This document shows, piece by piece, positions 17,499 to 26,400 of a DNA stretch of 64,000 bases. Within the stretch, counting starts at the first letter, position 1, and each line of letters begins with the position of its first letter. The notes under the pieces are model-generated. The model was not told the origin of the DNA, did no database searches, and worked only from the letters and a program-made list of their open reading frames with translations. A program made the translations under genes and the position numbers. The DNA comes from Caulobacter zeae (GTDB taxonomy: Bacteria; Pseudomonadota; Alphaproteobacteria; Caulobacterales; Caulobacteraceae): NCBI RefSeq assembly GCF_002858925.1, contig NZ_PJRS01000017.1:107682-171681 (forward strand), read 5' to 3'.

Positions 17499-18533
17499 AT
17501 GACCGCGACGCGCCGCACCGTCACGCTGGCTCTGGGAGCCGGCGCCGCACTCGCCGCCGGAGGCCTTTCCATGTCCGCTCAAGTCGCCGCCCCGACCCTG
17601 GGCTCCATCCGTCGCCTGTCGCCGGCGCTCGACGCCGTGGTCGCCCCCGACGCCAGGATCGAAAAGCTGGCCGACGGCTTTACCTGGTCGGAAGGGCCGG
17701 TCTGGGTGAAGGATGGCCAGTACCTCGTCTTCTCCGATGTGCCGGCCAACATCATGTACCGCTGGAGCGAGAAGGACGGCAAAAGCGTCTTCCTCTCGCC
17801 CTCCGGCTATGACGGCCCGCCGACCAAGGTCTTTCGCGAGCCGGGCTCGAACGGCATGGCCCTGGACGCCAAGGGCGACCTCTTGGTCTGCAACCACGGC
17901 TACCGGGCGATCACGAAACTCGATTTGAAGACCAAGGCCCGCTCGGTCGTCGTCGACCGCTACCAGGGCAAGCGCTTCAACAGCCCCAACGACCTGGCCG
18001 TCGCCAAGTCCGGCGCGATCTACTTCACCGACCCGCCCTATGGCCTGGAGGGGCTGGACGCCTCGCCGGTCAAGGAACTGGCCTTCAACGGCGTCTACCT
18101 GCTGGCCGCCGACGGTTCGCTGGCGGTGGTCGACGACAAACTGACCTTCCCCAACGGCGTGGCGCTGAGCCCCGACGAGAAGCGCCTGTACGTGGCGGTC
18201 TCCGATCCGAACGGGCCGGTGATCATGGCCTACGACCTGGGCGCCGACGGCCTGCCGACCTCGCGCAAGGTGTTCTTCGACGCGGCCGCCCTGCACAAGG
18301 CCGGCGGCCCGGGCCTGCCCGACGGCATGTGCCTGGACACCGAGGGGCGCCTCTACGCCACCGGGCCGGGCGGCGTGCTGGTGATCACCCCGGCGGGCGA
18401 GCTGATCGGCGTCATCGAGACGGGCGGCCCGATCGCCAACTGCGCTTTCGGCGAGGACGGCAAGACGCTGTTCCTGACCGCCGACAAGACCCTGGCGCGG
18501 GTGCGCCTGAAGACGACCGGACTGGTCTGGTAG
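17499..18533 (+). CDS. SMP-30/gluconolactonase-family lactonase, exported
   Basis: A 344-residue six-bladed beta-propeller of the SMP-30/gluconolactonase family, hydrolysing sugar lactones. The N-terminus (TRRTVTLALGAGAALAAGG) has twin arginines and a hydrophobic stretch, suggesting Tat export to the periplasm. Propeller motifs include EGPVWVKDGQYLVFSDVP, the GSNGMALDAKGDLLVCNHG strand and FNSPNDLAVAKSGAIYFTDP with the metal-binding Asn/Asp. First gene of a three-gene operon behind a LacI-type palindrome. AGGGAGG precedes the ATG. The exact substrate is not evident; xylono-, glucono- or a uronate lactone are possible. Confidence 0.88.
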   Translation: MTATRRTVTLALGAGAALAAGGLSMSAQVAAPTLGSIRRLSPALDAVVAPDARIEKLADGFTWSEGPVWVKDGQYLVFSDVPANIMYRWSEKDGKSVFLSPSGYDGPPTKVFREPGSNGMALDAKGDLLVCNHGYRAITKLDLKTKARSVVVDRYQGKRFNSPNDLAVAKSGAIYFTDPPYGLEGLDASPVKELAFNGVYLLAADGSLAVVDDKLTFPNGVALSPDEKRLYVAVSDPNGPVIMAYDLGADGLPTSRKVFFDAAALHKAGGPGLPDGMCLDTEGRLYATGPGGVLVITPAGELIGVIETGGPIANCAFGEDGKTLFLTADKTLARVRLKTTGLVW

Positions 18534-18556
18534 CGATGCAAGGAGAGGCTGGGTTG

Positions 18557-19660
18557 ATGAACAAGCGCACGTTCATGCAGGTCGGCCTCGCCGCCGGCGC
18601 CATGGCCGCCACGGCCCCGGCGGCCGCGCTGGCCCAGGCCAAGGCCGAGGGCCGCAAGCTCGGCTACGCCATGCTGGGCCTTGGCTACTACGCCACCCAG
18701 ATCATCATGCCGCGCTTTGCCGAGTGCGAGCATTCCAAGCTTACCGCCCTGGTCAGCGGTACGCCGGACAAGCTGGCCAAGTACGGCGCCCAGTACGGCG
18801 TTCCGGAAAAGAGCCGCTATTCCTACGAGACCTTCGACCGGATCATCGACGATCCGACCGTCGACATCGTCTATGTGGTCACGCCCAACAGCCTGCATCG
18901 CACCTTCACCGAGCGGGCGGCCAAGGCCGGCAAGCACGTGATGTGCGAAAAGCCGATGGCGACCTCGGTTGCGGATTGCGAGGCGATGATCGCCGCCTGC
19001 AAGGCCGCCGGCCGAAAGCTGATGATCGGCTATCGCAGCCGCTTCGAGCCGCACAACCTCGACGCCATCGCCCTGGCGCGGGGCGGGGCGCTGGGGCCTG
19101 TGGCGACCATCGTCGCCGACCACGGCTGGACCGCCAGCGATCCGGGCATGTGGCGGGTGAAGAAGGCCCTGTCGGGCGGGGGCAGCCTGATGGACATCGG
19201 CATCTACAGCCTGAACGCCGCCCGCTACCTGACCGGCGAGGAGCCGATCGCGGTCAACGCCATGGAGTCGACCGATCGCTCCAATCCGGTGTTCGCCGAG
19301 GTCGAGGACACCATCAATTTCCAGCTGCTGTTCCCGTCGGGGGCGACGGCCAACTGCGTCTCGACCTACAGTGCCAACTGCAACCGCTATCGCGTGTCGG
19401 GCCCCAAGGGCTGGGTCGAGATCGATCCGGCCACCAGCTATGGCGGTCAGGCGATGCGGGCCAATCTCGACGGCCAGGCCAAGCCGCGTAACCCCCCGCC
19501 GGTCAAGAAGAGCCAGTTCGCCGGCCAACTCGACCACTTGTCGGAGTGCATCCTCACCGGCCGCGACCCGATCGTGCCGGGCGAGGAGGGGCTGAAGGAC
19601 CTGCGGATCATCGAGGCCATCTACAAGGCGGCCCGCGAAGGCCGGACGGTGAAGCTGTGA
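18557..19660 (+). CDS. Gfo/Idh/MocA-family oxidoreductase, exported (glucose-fructose oxidoreductase-like)
   Basis: A 367-residue NAD(P)-dependent sugar oxidoreductase. The leader NKRTFMQVGLAAGAMAATAP resembles a secretion signal, as in periplasmic glucose-fructose oxidoreductase. The Rossmann domain has YAMLGLGYYATQIIMPRF instead of the ideal GxGxxG, then VTPNSLHRTF and the catalytic EKPMATSVADCEAMI motif. The C-terminal half is the GFO_IDH_MocA sheet domain (GGSLMDIGIYSLNAARYL). AGGAGAG precedes the ATG at 18557. It would supply the sugar lactone that the upstream lactonase opens. Stop and next start overlap (TGATG). Confidence 0.88.
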   Translation: MNKRTFMQVGLAAGAMAATAPAAALAQAKAEGRKLGYAMLGLGYYATQIIMPRFAECEHSKLTALVSGTPDKLAKYGAQYGVPEKSRYSYETFDRIIDDPTVDIVYVVTPNSLHRTFTERAAKAGKHVMCEKPMATSVADCEAMIAACKAAGRKLMIGYRSRFEPHNLDAIALARGGALGPVATIVADHGWTASDPGMWRVKKALSGGGSLMDIGIYSLNAARYLTGEEPIAVNAMESTDRSNPVFAEVEDTINFQLLFPSGATANCVSTYSANCNRYRVSGPKGWVEIDPATSYGGQAMRANLDGQAKPRNPPPVKKSQFAGQLDHLSECILTGRDPIVPGEEGLKDLRIIEAIYKAAREGRTVKL

Positions 19661-20502
19661 TGCGCCGCCTGATCCTCGCCGCCGGCTTCGCGCTGGCTCT
19701 GCCGGCCATGGCCTGCGCCCAGCAGCGCGTGGCGCTGTGGCCCAATGGCGCCCCGGGCTTCGAGGCCCGCAAGGCCATCCCCGAGCAGTCGGCGGAATAC
19801 TGGGCCAAGTCGATCAACGACCCGTCGGTGATCGCCTACCTGCCGCCGGCCGACAAGGCCACGGGCGCGGCGGTGATCGTGCTGCCGGGCGGCGGTCACA
19901 AGATGCTGGTCATCCACCCGGAAGGAACCGACGTCGCCAAGGTGCTGAACCCCATGGGCGTGGCGGTGTTCGTGCTGAAGTACCGCCTAAGCCAGGAGGA
20001 AGGCTCGCCCTACACGATCGACCATGCCCGCCAGGACGCGGTGCGGGCGGTGCGGCTGGTGCGCTCGCGCGCCGCCGAGTTCGGGGTGGATCCGAAGAAG
20101 ATCGGCCTGATGGGTTTTTCCGGCGGCGGCGAGGTGGTGGACCTGGCCGTCTATGGCTCGACCGCCAAGGACCCCAAGGTCGACGCCGTCGACCAGGTCA
20201 GCGGCCGGCCCGACTTCCAGGTGCTGATCTATCCCGGCCCCACCGGCATTCCCGACAAGATCCCGGCGGATACGCCGCCGGCGTTCATCCTGGCTGCCGA
20301 CGACGACGAATGCTGCTCGGCCCCGCCGGTGGAGCTGCTTGCGAAGTTCCGAGCCGCCAAGGTTCCGGTCGAGTTCCACCTGTTCCAGAGCGGCGGCCAC
20401 GCCTTCAACATGGGGTTCCGCACCGAGAAGGCGGCGATCCGAGCCTGGCCGGAGCGACTGCGCGACTGGCTGGCCGACAACGGTTGGCTGGGGAGGAGGT
20501 AG
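19660..20502 (+). CDS. Exported alpha/beta-hydrolase esterase
   Basis: A 280-residue esterase of the BD-FAE/xylanase-like alpha/beta-hydrolase group. Signal peptide with cleavage after AMACA. Oxyanion region VIVLPGGGHKMLVIHPEG, nucleophile elbow GLMGFSGGGEVV (Ser), an acid in ILAADDDECC and a catalytic His in QSGGHAFNMGF. These enzymes deacylate sugars or xylo-oligosaccharides. The ATG overlaps the upstream stop (TGATG), so it belongs to the same sugar operon. A role removing acetyl groups from the imported or periplasmic saccharide is inference. Confidence 0.87.
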   Translation: MRRLILAAGFALALPAMACAQQRVALWPNGAPGFEARKAIPEQSAEYWAKSINDPSVIAYLPPADKATGAAVIVLPGGGHKMLVIHPEGTDVAKVLNPMGVAVFVLKYRLSQEEGSPYTIDHARQDAVRAVRLVRSRAAEFGVDPKKIGLMGFSGGGEVVDLAVYGSTAKDPKVDAVDQVSGRPDFQVLIYPGPTGIPDKIPADTPPAFILAADDDECCSAPPVELLAKFRAAKVPVEFHLFQSGGHAFNMGFRTEKAAIRAWPERLRDWLADNGWLGRR

Positions 20503-20612
20503 CGGCCACGCTAGTCACCTCTCGGTAGTGACCTTCGACGATAACTCCGGTTGTGAAGCGTCGCGGCGCCCGCTTGGTGCGAGGCGCGCAGTGCGCGGTA
20601 GGAGTTCGTCGC

Positions 20613-21623
20613 ATGGTTCTTTCGGTGGGCGATCGTCTGTTTCGCGAGCCCGGGTCTCTCTCGGAGCGTTCCCAACTGGTCTTGAGCCTGATCCCGACGG
20701 GCCCCGAATGGCTGGCCTGGGCGATCAGCGACCGTAGCGCCCACTTCGCCTTCCCTGACGAAGAGGCGCTTCTTACCGAATTGCCGAACCTGCATGGCAG
20801 TGCGCTCGTCCTGTTGCCGGCCTTGGGGCTTCTGGCGCGTCCGGCGCAACTGATCACGCTGGAGATCGACGCGCTGAACGACCTGCTGGCGGCCGAACAG
20901 ACGCGCACCGAAGAGGCGCTGGCCAAGGCGCGGGCGGTGCTGGCCGGGCTCGGACTGTTGACCCAGGACGACCTGGTGGCCGGTTGGTCGCTGCTGACGA
21001 GGCTGGGCGTCGCCGGCGCGCCGGTGTTTCAGGTCATGGACTATCCGGCGCATGAGGCCGTCCTGGCCCTGGTCGAGGTGCTGAACCACGTGGATGTCGA
21101 GTTGGCGAGAGAGGCGGCGGCCTTCGCCCTGACCGTTTCCAGTTCACCGGCCGAGTTCGCCGATCACGTGGAAATCTATGTCACGCTGGCCGACAAGCGC
21201 GAGGCGCCGGCGGCTCGCGCCACCAGGATCGCGGCGGTTCTGCGGGCCTTGAAGGTCAGGCTGTTCGGCTATCTGGGCGCCTTGCAGGTCACCGAATCCA
21301 ACGCCGCCCCGGTGGTGGGACTGGCCGTCAGCCAGTTGATGATGCGCGGCGGCTTCCTGGGCTTCACCCGGCTGTCCTTGGCCGCGCGCGAAGTGGTGGC
21401 GGTCGGCAAGCCGATGGAGCCCGACGCCGTCGATGCGGCGGTGCGCGCCTGCGTCGAGCCTGTCCCCAGCCTGCTGGCGTCCAACCTCTGGCCCATGAAG
21501 CAGGGCCTGCTGCGACAGGACGGCGCCGTCGAGTTCCCGATCGAGGATCAAGGCCGGCGGCTGGTGATCCTGCTGGACGCCGGCGGCACGGTCAGTCTCG
21601 ACCGCGCCCGCCTCGCGGCCTAG
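20613..21623 (+). CDS. Protein of unknown function, 336 residues
   Basis: A 336-residue soluble, largely helical protein I do not recognise. The N-terminal half has FREPGSLSERSQLVLSLIP and a run of hydrophobic/acidic helices (LITLEIDALNDLLAAEQTR). The C-terminal half includes SQLMMRGGFLGFTRLSLAAR, and the last 30 residues look beta (IEDQGRRLVILLDAGGTVSL). The ATG at 20613 is supported by TAGGAG nine bases upstream. It converges on the uracil-DNA glycosylase gene with the two stops sharing CTAG. No signal peptide or membrane helix. Confidence 0.72.
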   Translation: MVLSVGDRLFREPGSLSERSQLVLSLIPTGPEWLAWAISDRSAHFAFPDEEALLTELPNLHGSALVLLPALGLLARPAQLITLEIDALNDLLAAEQTRTEEALAKARAVLAGLGLLTQDDLVAGWSLLTRLGVAGAPVFQVMDYPAHEAVLALVEVLNHVDVELAREAAAFALTVSSSPAEFADHVEIYVTLADKREAPAARATRIAAVLRALKVRLFGYLGALQVTESNAAPVVGLAVSQLMMRGGFLGFTRLSLAAREVVAVGKPMEPDAVDAAVRACVEPVPSLLASNLWPMKQGLLRQDGAVEFPIEDQGRRLVILLDAGGTVSLDRARLAA

Positions 21624-22294
21624 CCGGCCGCGTCCACGTAGGCGCGCACCCGCGCGAAAAGCTCCTCGAACATCGGCGTCGTCAGGCGTCCGGTGTTCGT
21701 GTTGAGCCGCGAGCAGTGATAGCTGTTGAAGATACGGTAGGGGCCGGCCTGGAACTCCGAGCCATGGCCGGGGATGCCGGCCGAGGCCTTCAGGCCCAGG
21801 GTCTTGAGCACATTGCGCCGCGAGACGTCGCCCAGGGTGACGATGGCCTTCAGGTTCGGGAACATGTCCAGCCGCGCCTTCAGGAAGGGGCGGCAGGCGT
21901 TCTCCTCGCTGGTCTCGGGCTTGTTGCCGGGCGGGGCGCAGCGCACGGCGTTGGTCACCGCGCTGCCGACCAGTTGCAGCGAGTCGTCGATGCGGGCCTC
22001 GAACTTGCCGGTGGCGAAGCCGTACTTGATCAGGGTCTCGTAGAGCAGCGTGCCGGCGTAGTCGCCGGTGAAGGGCCGGCCGGTGCGGTTGGCGCCCTTG
22101 CGGCCAGGGGCCAGGCCCACGACCAGCAGGCGGGCGTCCTTGTCGCCGAACGACGGGGCGGGGCCGTTGAAATAGTCCGGATAGAGCTCCTGGTTCTCGC
22201 GGCGATAGGCCACCAGGCGCGGGCACAGCGGGCAGTCGCGCGGCGGCTCGGCCGGGGAGGGGACGACCTCGCCGGCGATGTTGGAATGCTGCAT
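21620..22294 (-). CDS. Family 5 uracil-DNA glycosylase (UdgB)
   Basis: A 224-residue DNA-repair enzyme removing uracil and other deaminated bases. The Fe-S cysteines start with CPLCPRLVAYRREN. Family 5 motif A is GLAPGRKGANRTGRPFTGDY, which lacks the catalytic Asp/Asn of other UDGs, as is normal for UdgB. The C-terminal motif is NSYHCSRLNTNTGRLT. The ATG at 22294 is 11 bases after the NYN gene's stop on the same strand, so the two are probably co-transcribed. A second, UdgX-type, UDG lies at 54775-56286. Confidence 0.92.
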   Translation of the reverse strand: MQHSNIAGEVVPSPAEPPRDCPLCPRLVAYRRENQELYPDYFNGPAPSFGDKDARLLVVGLAPGRKGANRTGRPFTGDYAGTLLYETLIKYGFATGKFEARIDDSLQLVGSAVTNAVRCAPPGNKPETSEENACRPFLKARLDMFPNLKAIVTLGDVSRRNVLKTLGLKASAGIPGHGSEFQAGPYRIFNSYHCSRLNTNTGRLTTPMFEELFARVRAYVDAAG

Positions 22295-22305
22295 GTCGTC
22301 GGCCC

Positions 22306-22908
22306 TTAGTATTCGTCTTCGGCTTCGCGCTCGGCCGGGGTGCGCTGGTCGGCCGAGGTGTAGCGCTGTTGCGGCGCGCGTTGCGGGCGGCCGATGATGT
22401 TTCCGAGGTCGCTGAGGTCGACGAAGTTGTCGGCCTGGCGACGCAGGTCGTCGCTGGTCATCGGCGGTTGGCTCTTCATGGTCGAGACCACGGTGACCCG
22501 GCGACCCTTGCGCTGCACGGCCTCGACCAGGGCGCGGAAATCGCCGTCGCCCGAGAACAGCACCAGGTGGTCGACGGTCTCGGCCATCGCCAGCATGTCG
22601 ACCGCGATCTCGATGTCCATGTCCCCGCGCCAGCGCTTGCGGCCCTGGCTGTCGGTGTATTCGCGGGCCGGCTTGGTCACCAGGGCGAAGCCGTTGTAGT
22701 CGAGCCAGTCCACCAGCGGACGGATCGGCGAGTAGTCGTCGTTCTCGGCGATGGCGGTGTAGTAGTAGGCGCGCACGAGCAGGCCGCGCTTCTTGAACTC
22801 GTCGAGGAGCTTTCGATAGTCGATGTCGAAGCCCAGCGCCTTGGCGGCGGAATAGAGGTTGGCTCCGTCGATGAACAGCGCCAGCCGCTCGGTCGGATAG
22901 AAGGTCAC
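22306..22908 (-). CDS. NYN-domain (LabA-like, PIN-fold) protein
   Basis: A 200-residue protein with a PIN-like nuclease fold. The acidic residues expected for metal binding are in LALFIDGANLY (Asp14), RGDMDIEIAVDML and HLVLFSGDGDFRALVEAVQ. NYN/LabA proteins are candidate endoribonucleases; most alphaproteobacterial members are uncharacterised. A Gln/Arg-rich tail (RPQRAPQQRYTS) follows the domain. GTG start with AAGGA ten bases upstream. Divergent from folK with only 12 bases between starts; it shares a transcript with udgB. Confidence 0.88.
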   Translation of the reverse strand: MTFYPTERLALFIDGANLYSAAKALGFDIDYRKLLDEFKKRGLLVRAYYYTAIAENDDYSPIRPLVDWLDYNGFALVTKPAREYTDSQGRKRWRGDMDIEIAVDMLAMAETVDHLVLFSGDGDFRALVEAVQRKGRRVTVVSTMKSQPPMTSDDLRRQADNFVDLSDLGNIIGRPQRAPQQRYTSADQRTPAEREAEDEY

Positions 22909-22920
22909 GGGTCAAATTCC

Positions 22921-23442
22921 TTGAAAAATCGGCTGGATAAAAATCGTCCGGACGCGACCGTGGTCGTCGCCCTCGGCTGTAATCTGCCCGGAGCCTACAC
23001 GAGTCGCGAGGCTCTGTTGGAGGCGGCCGTGGCGGCCCTGGCGGGTGAGGGGATGGCGGTGGTCGCCCGGTCGGGCTGGTGGACCTCGGCCGCCTGGCCT
23101 GATCCGACCGGACCGGCCTATCTGAACGGCGTCGTGCTGGTGGAGACGGACCTGTCGCCCGCCGAGGCCCTGGCGGCCCTCCACCGTGTCGAGGCCGCGT
23201 TCGGCCGCGCCCGCTCCGAGCGCAACGCCGCGCGCACCCTGGATCTCGACCTGATCGCCCACGGGCGCACGGTGACGGACGGCAATCTCGTCCTGCCCCA
23301 TCCCCGCGCCCATGAGCGCCTGTTCGTCATGGGGCCGCTGGCGCAGGTGGCGCCGGACTGGGTCCATCCGGTGCTGGGAGAGCGTGCGGGCGATCTCGCG
23401 GCGAAGGCGAGCGTGGGGGCGGACGCCCGTCCGGTCAGCTGA
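22921..23442 (+). CDS. folK: 2-amino-4-hydroxy-6-hydroxymethyldihydropteridine pyrophosphokinase
   Basis: A 173-residue HPPK of folate synthesis. VVVALGCNLPGAYTSR at the N-terminus, FGRARSERNAARTLDLDLIA and LPHPRAHERLFVMGPLAQVAP are the family motifs. No ATG exists upstream of the conserved core. TTG at 22921 is the best start and GTG at 22960 the alternative, and neither has a clear Shine-Dalgarno sequence, so leaderless translation is possible. It is followed 150 bp later by rpoZ. Confidence 0.9.
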   Translation: MKNRLDKNRPDATVVVALGCNLPGAYTSREALLEAAVAALAGEGMAVVARSGWWTSAAWPDPTGPAYLNGVVLVETDLSPAEALAALHRVEAAFGRARSERNAARTLDLDLIAHGRTVTDGNLVLPHPRAHERLFVMGPLAQVAPDWVHPVLGERAGDLAAKASVGADARPVS

Positions 23443-23592
23443 TATTCGGGAAATCTGCGGCCACGCTGGACTTTGCTTTTCGGAAAAGGCATACACGCCG
23501 CCTCGCGAAAGCTGGGCGACAACCGAAGCGGCGTTGCGTGACGCCGCACGGAGCCCTATTTTGAGAGACCTTACGGTCAGCCCGAGGAATTC

Positions 23593-23952
23593 ATGGCCCG
23601 CGTCACCGTCGAAGATTGCGTCGAGAAGGTTCCGAACCGCTTCGCGCTCGTCCTGCTGTCGGCGCACCGCGCCCGCGGCATCTCGGCCGGTGCGGCCCTG
23701 ATGGTCGACCGCGACAACGACAAGAACCCGGTCGTCGCCCTGCGCGAGATCGCTGACGACGTGATCGATCACGAGGGGCTCAAGGAGCACCTGATCACCA
23801 CGCTGCAGCGCGTCGACGAGCATTCGGAAGCCGAGGAAGAGGCCGAAACCCTCGCCCTGCTGGCCGATCCGACTCACATGCAGATGAGCGAACTGGAACT
23901 CGTTCGCGCGCTGCAAAGCGACCGCGACGGCGGTCAGGAGGAGCGGTACTGA
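23593..23952 (+). CDS. rpoZ: RNA polymerase omega subunit
   Basis: A 119-residue omega subunit. [19 protein letters not shown], the [11 protein letters not shown] segment and [15 protein letters not shown] are standard omega sequence. Omega binds the beta-prime subunit and takes part in (p)ppGpp response. Its last codons carry the AGGAGG Shine-Dalgarno of the next gene, and its TGA overlaps the probable CTG start of spoT, an rpoZ-spoT arrangement shared with many proteobacteria. Confidence 0.97.
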   Translation: MARVTVEDCVEKVPNRFALVLLSAHRARGISAGAALMVDRDNDKNPVVALREIADDVIDHEGLKEHLITTLQRVDEHSEAEEEAETLALLADPTHMQMSELELVRALQSDRDGGQEERY

Positions 23953-26285
23953 GCCCCGACGGCGCAGACCCTCTGATCATCGAAGCGGCGCCCGCCGCCG
24001 CTCCGTCCGAACGCGCGCCCGAAGCTGTCTCGTCAGAGGCGGAGTCGGGCGCGTCTTCGTCTGAGCCCGCCGCCGCTCCGGCGCCCGAGGCTCCGCCGGC
24101 CCCCAAGCCGCGCAAGTTCCTTCGCCAATACGAGCTGATCGAGCGGGTCCACGCCTACGACCCGACGGCCGACGAGGCCCTGCTCAACCGCGCCTACGTC
24201 TTCGCCATGCGCATGCACGGCAGCCAGACGCGCGCCAGCGGCGACCCCTATTACGCCCACCCGATCGAGGTGGCGGGCATCCTCACCGAGTATCGGCTCG
24301 ACACCGCGACCATCGTCACGGCGCTGCTGCATGACGTGATCGAGGACACGCCGGTCACCAAGGAAGAGATCGGCAAGCTGTTCGGCGAGGAGATCGCCGA
24401 ACTGGTCGAGGGCGTCACCAAGCTCTCGAAGCTGGAGCTCCAGGCCGAGCACACCCGCCAGGCCGAGAACCTGCGCAAGTTCATCCTGGCCATCTCCAAG
24501 GACGTGCGCGTCCTGCTGGTCAAGCTCGCCGACCGTCTGCACAACATGCGGACGCTGCACTTTATCAAGAACCAGGCCAAGCGCGAGCGCATCGCCCGCG
24601 AGACGCGCGACATCTACGCGCCGCTGGCCCGCAACATCGGCTGTCACCGGATCTGCACCGAGCTGGAGGAGCTGTCCTTCCAGCACACCAACCCGGTCGC
24701 CCGTGACGCCATCGTCCGCCGGCTGGAAAAGCTGCGTGAAGAGCAGGGCGGGGCGGTTCAGCTGGTCAGCCAGGAAATCCTGGCCCGCCTGGAGTCGGCC
24801 AACCTGCCGGCCCGCGTCTTCGGCCGTGAAAAGGCTCCCTATTCGATCTGGCGCAAGCTGCAGCGCAAGTCGATCGGCTTCTCGCAGATGTCCGACATCT
24901 ACGCCTTCCGCGTGATCGTCGACAGCGAGGAAGACTGCTACCGCGCCCTGGGCGTCGTGCACCGGGCCTGGTCCAGCGTGCCCGATCGCTTCAAGGACTT
25001 CATCTCGACGCCCAAGCGCAACAACTACCGCTCGCTGCACACCACCGTGGTGGGGCCGCGCGGCATGCGCATCGAGATGCAGATCCGCACCGAGTCGATG
25101 GACCGGGTGAACGAAGAGGGCGTGGCCGCCCACTTCCGCTACAAGGACGCCTCGTACGGGCTCGACCTGGAAGGCATGGAAGCGGCCGGCGGCCGCGACC
25201 CGCTGGCCAACCTGCGCCAGCTGGTGCAGGTGCTCGAGCATGGCGGCGACAGCGAGGAGCTGGTCGAGCACGCCAAGCTCGAGATGTTCCTCGACCAGGT
25301 GTTCGTGTTCACCCCGAAGGGCAAGCTGGTGAGTTTGCCCCGAGGCGCCATGCCGCTGGACTTCGCCTACGCCGTCCACACCAGCGTCGGCGACACCTGC
25401 ATCGGCGTGAAGATCAACGGCGAGCTGAAGCCCCTGCGCACCATCCTGACCAACGGCGACGTGGTCGAGGTGATCCGCGGCTCAAAGCCCGTGGTGCCGC
25501 CGGACTGGCGCTCGCTGACGGTGACCGGCCGGGCCCGCTCGGCCATTCGTCGCCATATCCGCCAGACCGAGAAGGAAGAGTTCCTGCGCCTGGGCCGGGT
25601 TTCGGTGGAACAGACCTTCGAGCGCGCCGGCAAGAACCTCAAGGACGTGTCGCTGCGCCCGATCCTCGAACGCTTCGCGCTGGAGAGCGAGGAGGCCCTG
25701 TTCGACGCCGTCGGCCGCGGCCGGGTCACGCCCAGCCAGGTGCTGGAGACCGCGTTCCCCGGCATGGTCGACGCCGATCGCGAGGCCGCCACCGCCCGTC
25801 GCAAGATCGAAGGCGGCAAGGGCGCGCGGCTCTATGTGCGCGGCGGCGGCCTGACCCCCGGCGTCTCGCTGCACTTCGCCCACTGCTGTAGCCCGGTGCC
25901 TGGCGACCGCATCGTCGGCATCCTGCGGGAAGATGGAGAGGGGCTGGACGTCCACACCATCGACTGCCCCAAGCTGGCCGAATACGAGGACCGCGAGGAC
26001 CTCTGGCGCGATCTCAACTGGACGCCCGAGGCCGAGCGCGACACCGTCTCGCTGGCCCGCCTGCACGCCACCATCGGCAATGCGCCGGGCGTGCTGGGCC
26101 AGGTCTGCACGATCATCGGCGAGGCGGGCGGCAACATCGTCAACCTGCGCATGCACCACCGGCAGAGCGACTTCTTCGACACCGACATCGATGTCGAGGT
26201 GCGCGACGCCAAGCACCTGACCAACATCTCGGCGGCGCTGCGCACCTGTCCGTCGGTCGAGACGGTGGACCGGACGCGGGGCTGA
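23949..26285 (+). CDS. spoT: Bifunctional (p)ppGpp synthetase/hydrolase (Rsh/SpoT)
   Basis: About 778 residues if begun at CTG 23949. An Ala/Pro-rich leader of about 55 residues is followed by [16 protein letters not shown] and the HD hydrolase domain (HDVIEDTP), the synthetase domain ([20 protein letters not shown]), TGS ([16 protein letters not shown]), a zinc-finger-like segment ([12 protein letters not shown]) and a C-terminal ACT domain. The first ATG, at 24207, falls inside the conserved HD domain N-terminus and would delete its first helix. No ATG, GTG or TTG lies between it and the upstream in-frame region, whereas AGGAGG at 23936-23941 sits seven bases before the CTG. Confidence 0.93.
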   Translation: MSPDGADPLIIEAAPAAAPSERAPEAVSSEAESGASSSEPAAAPAPEAPPAPKPRKFLRQYELIERVHAYDPTADEALLNRAYVFAMRMHGSQTRASGDPYYAHPIEVAGILTEYRLDTATIVTALLHDVIEDTPVTKEEIGKLFGEEIAELVEGVTKLSKLELQAEHTRQAENLRKFILAISKDVRVLLVKLADRLHNMRTLHFIKNQAKRERIARETRDIYAPLARNIGCHRICTELEELSFQHTNPVARDAIVRRLEKLREEQGGAVQLVSQEILARLESANLPARVFGREKAPYSIWRKLQRKSIGFSQMSDIYAFRVIVDSEEDCYRALGVVHRAWSSVPDRFKDFISTPKRNNYRSLHTTVVGPRGMRIEMQIRTESMDRVNEEGVAAHFRYKDASYGLDLEGMEAAGGRDPLANLRQLVQVLEHGGDSEELVEHAKLEMFLDQVFVFTPKGKLVSLPRGAMPLDFAYAVHTSVGDTCIGVKINGELKPLRTILTNGDVVEVIRGSKPVVPPDWRSLTVTGRARSAIRRHIRQTEKEEFLRLGRVSVEQTFERAGKNLKDVSLRPILERFALESEEALFDAVGRGRVTPSQVLETAFPGMVDADREAATARRKIEGGKGARLYVRGGGLTPGVSLHFAHCCSPVPGDRIVGILREDGEGLDVHTIDCPKLAEYEDREDLWRDLNWTPEAERDTVSLARLHATIGNAPGVLGQVCTIIGEAGGNIVNLRMHHRQSDFFDTDIDVEVRDAKHLTNISAALRTCPSVETVDRTRG

Positions 26286-26298
26286 AGCCCAGTGTGGT

Positions 26299-26387
26299 CC
26301 TCGTCCTTCGACAAGCTCAGGATGAGGACCATTTCAGGCGCCGCGGGCCCAGGAAAAGCCTCACCCTGAGCTCGTCGAAGGGCGAGG
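26299..26387. repeat. REP-like palindromic pair, copy 3 (after spoT)
   Basis: Arms 26299-26327 and 26359-26387 are the same 29-bp sequence as copies 1 and 2, with two changes in the second arm. It lies between convergent spoT and the AhpD-like gene. Confidence 0.88.
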
Positions 26388-26400
26388 TTTTCGCCCTGGG

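Noticed and set aside
24207..24209. ATG at 24207 as the start of spoT
   Set aside because: It lies inside the conserved HD-domain N-terminus; in-frame conserved residues continue upstream.
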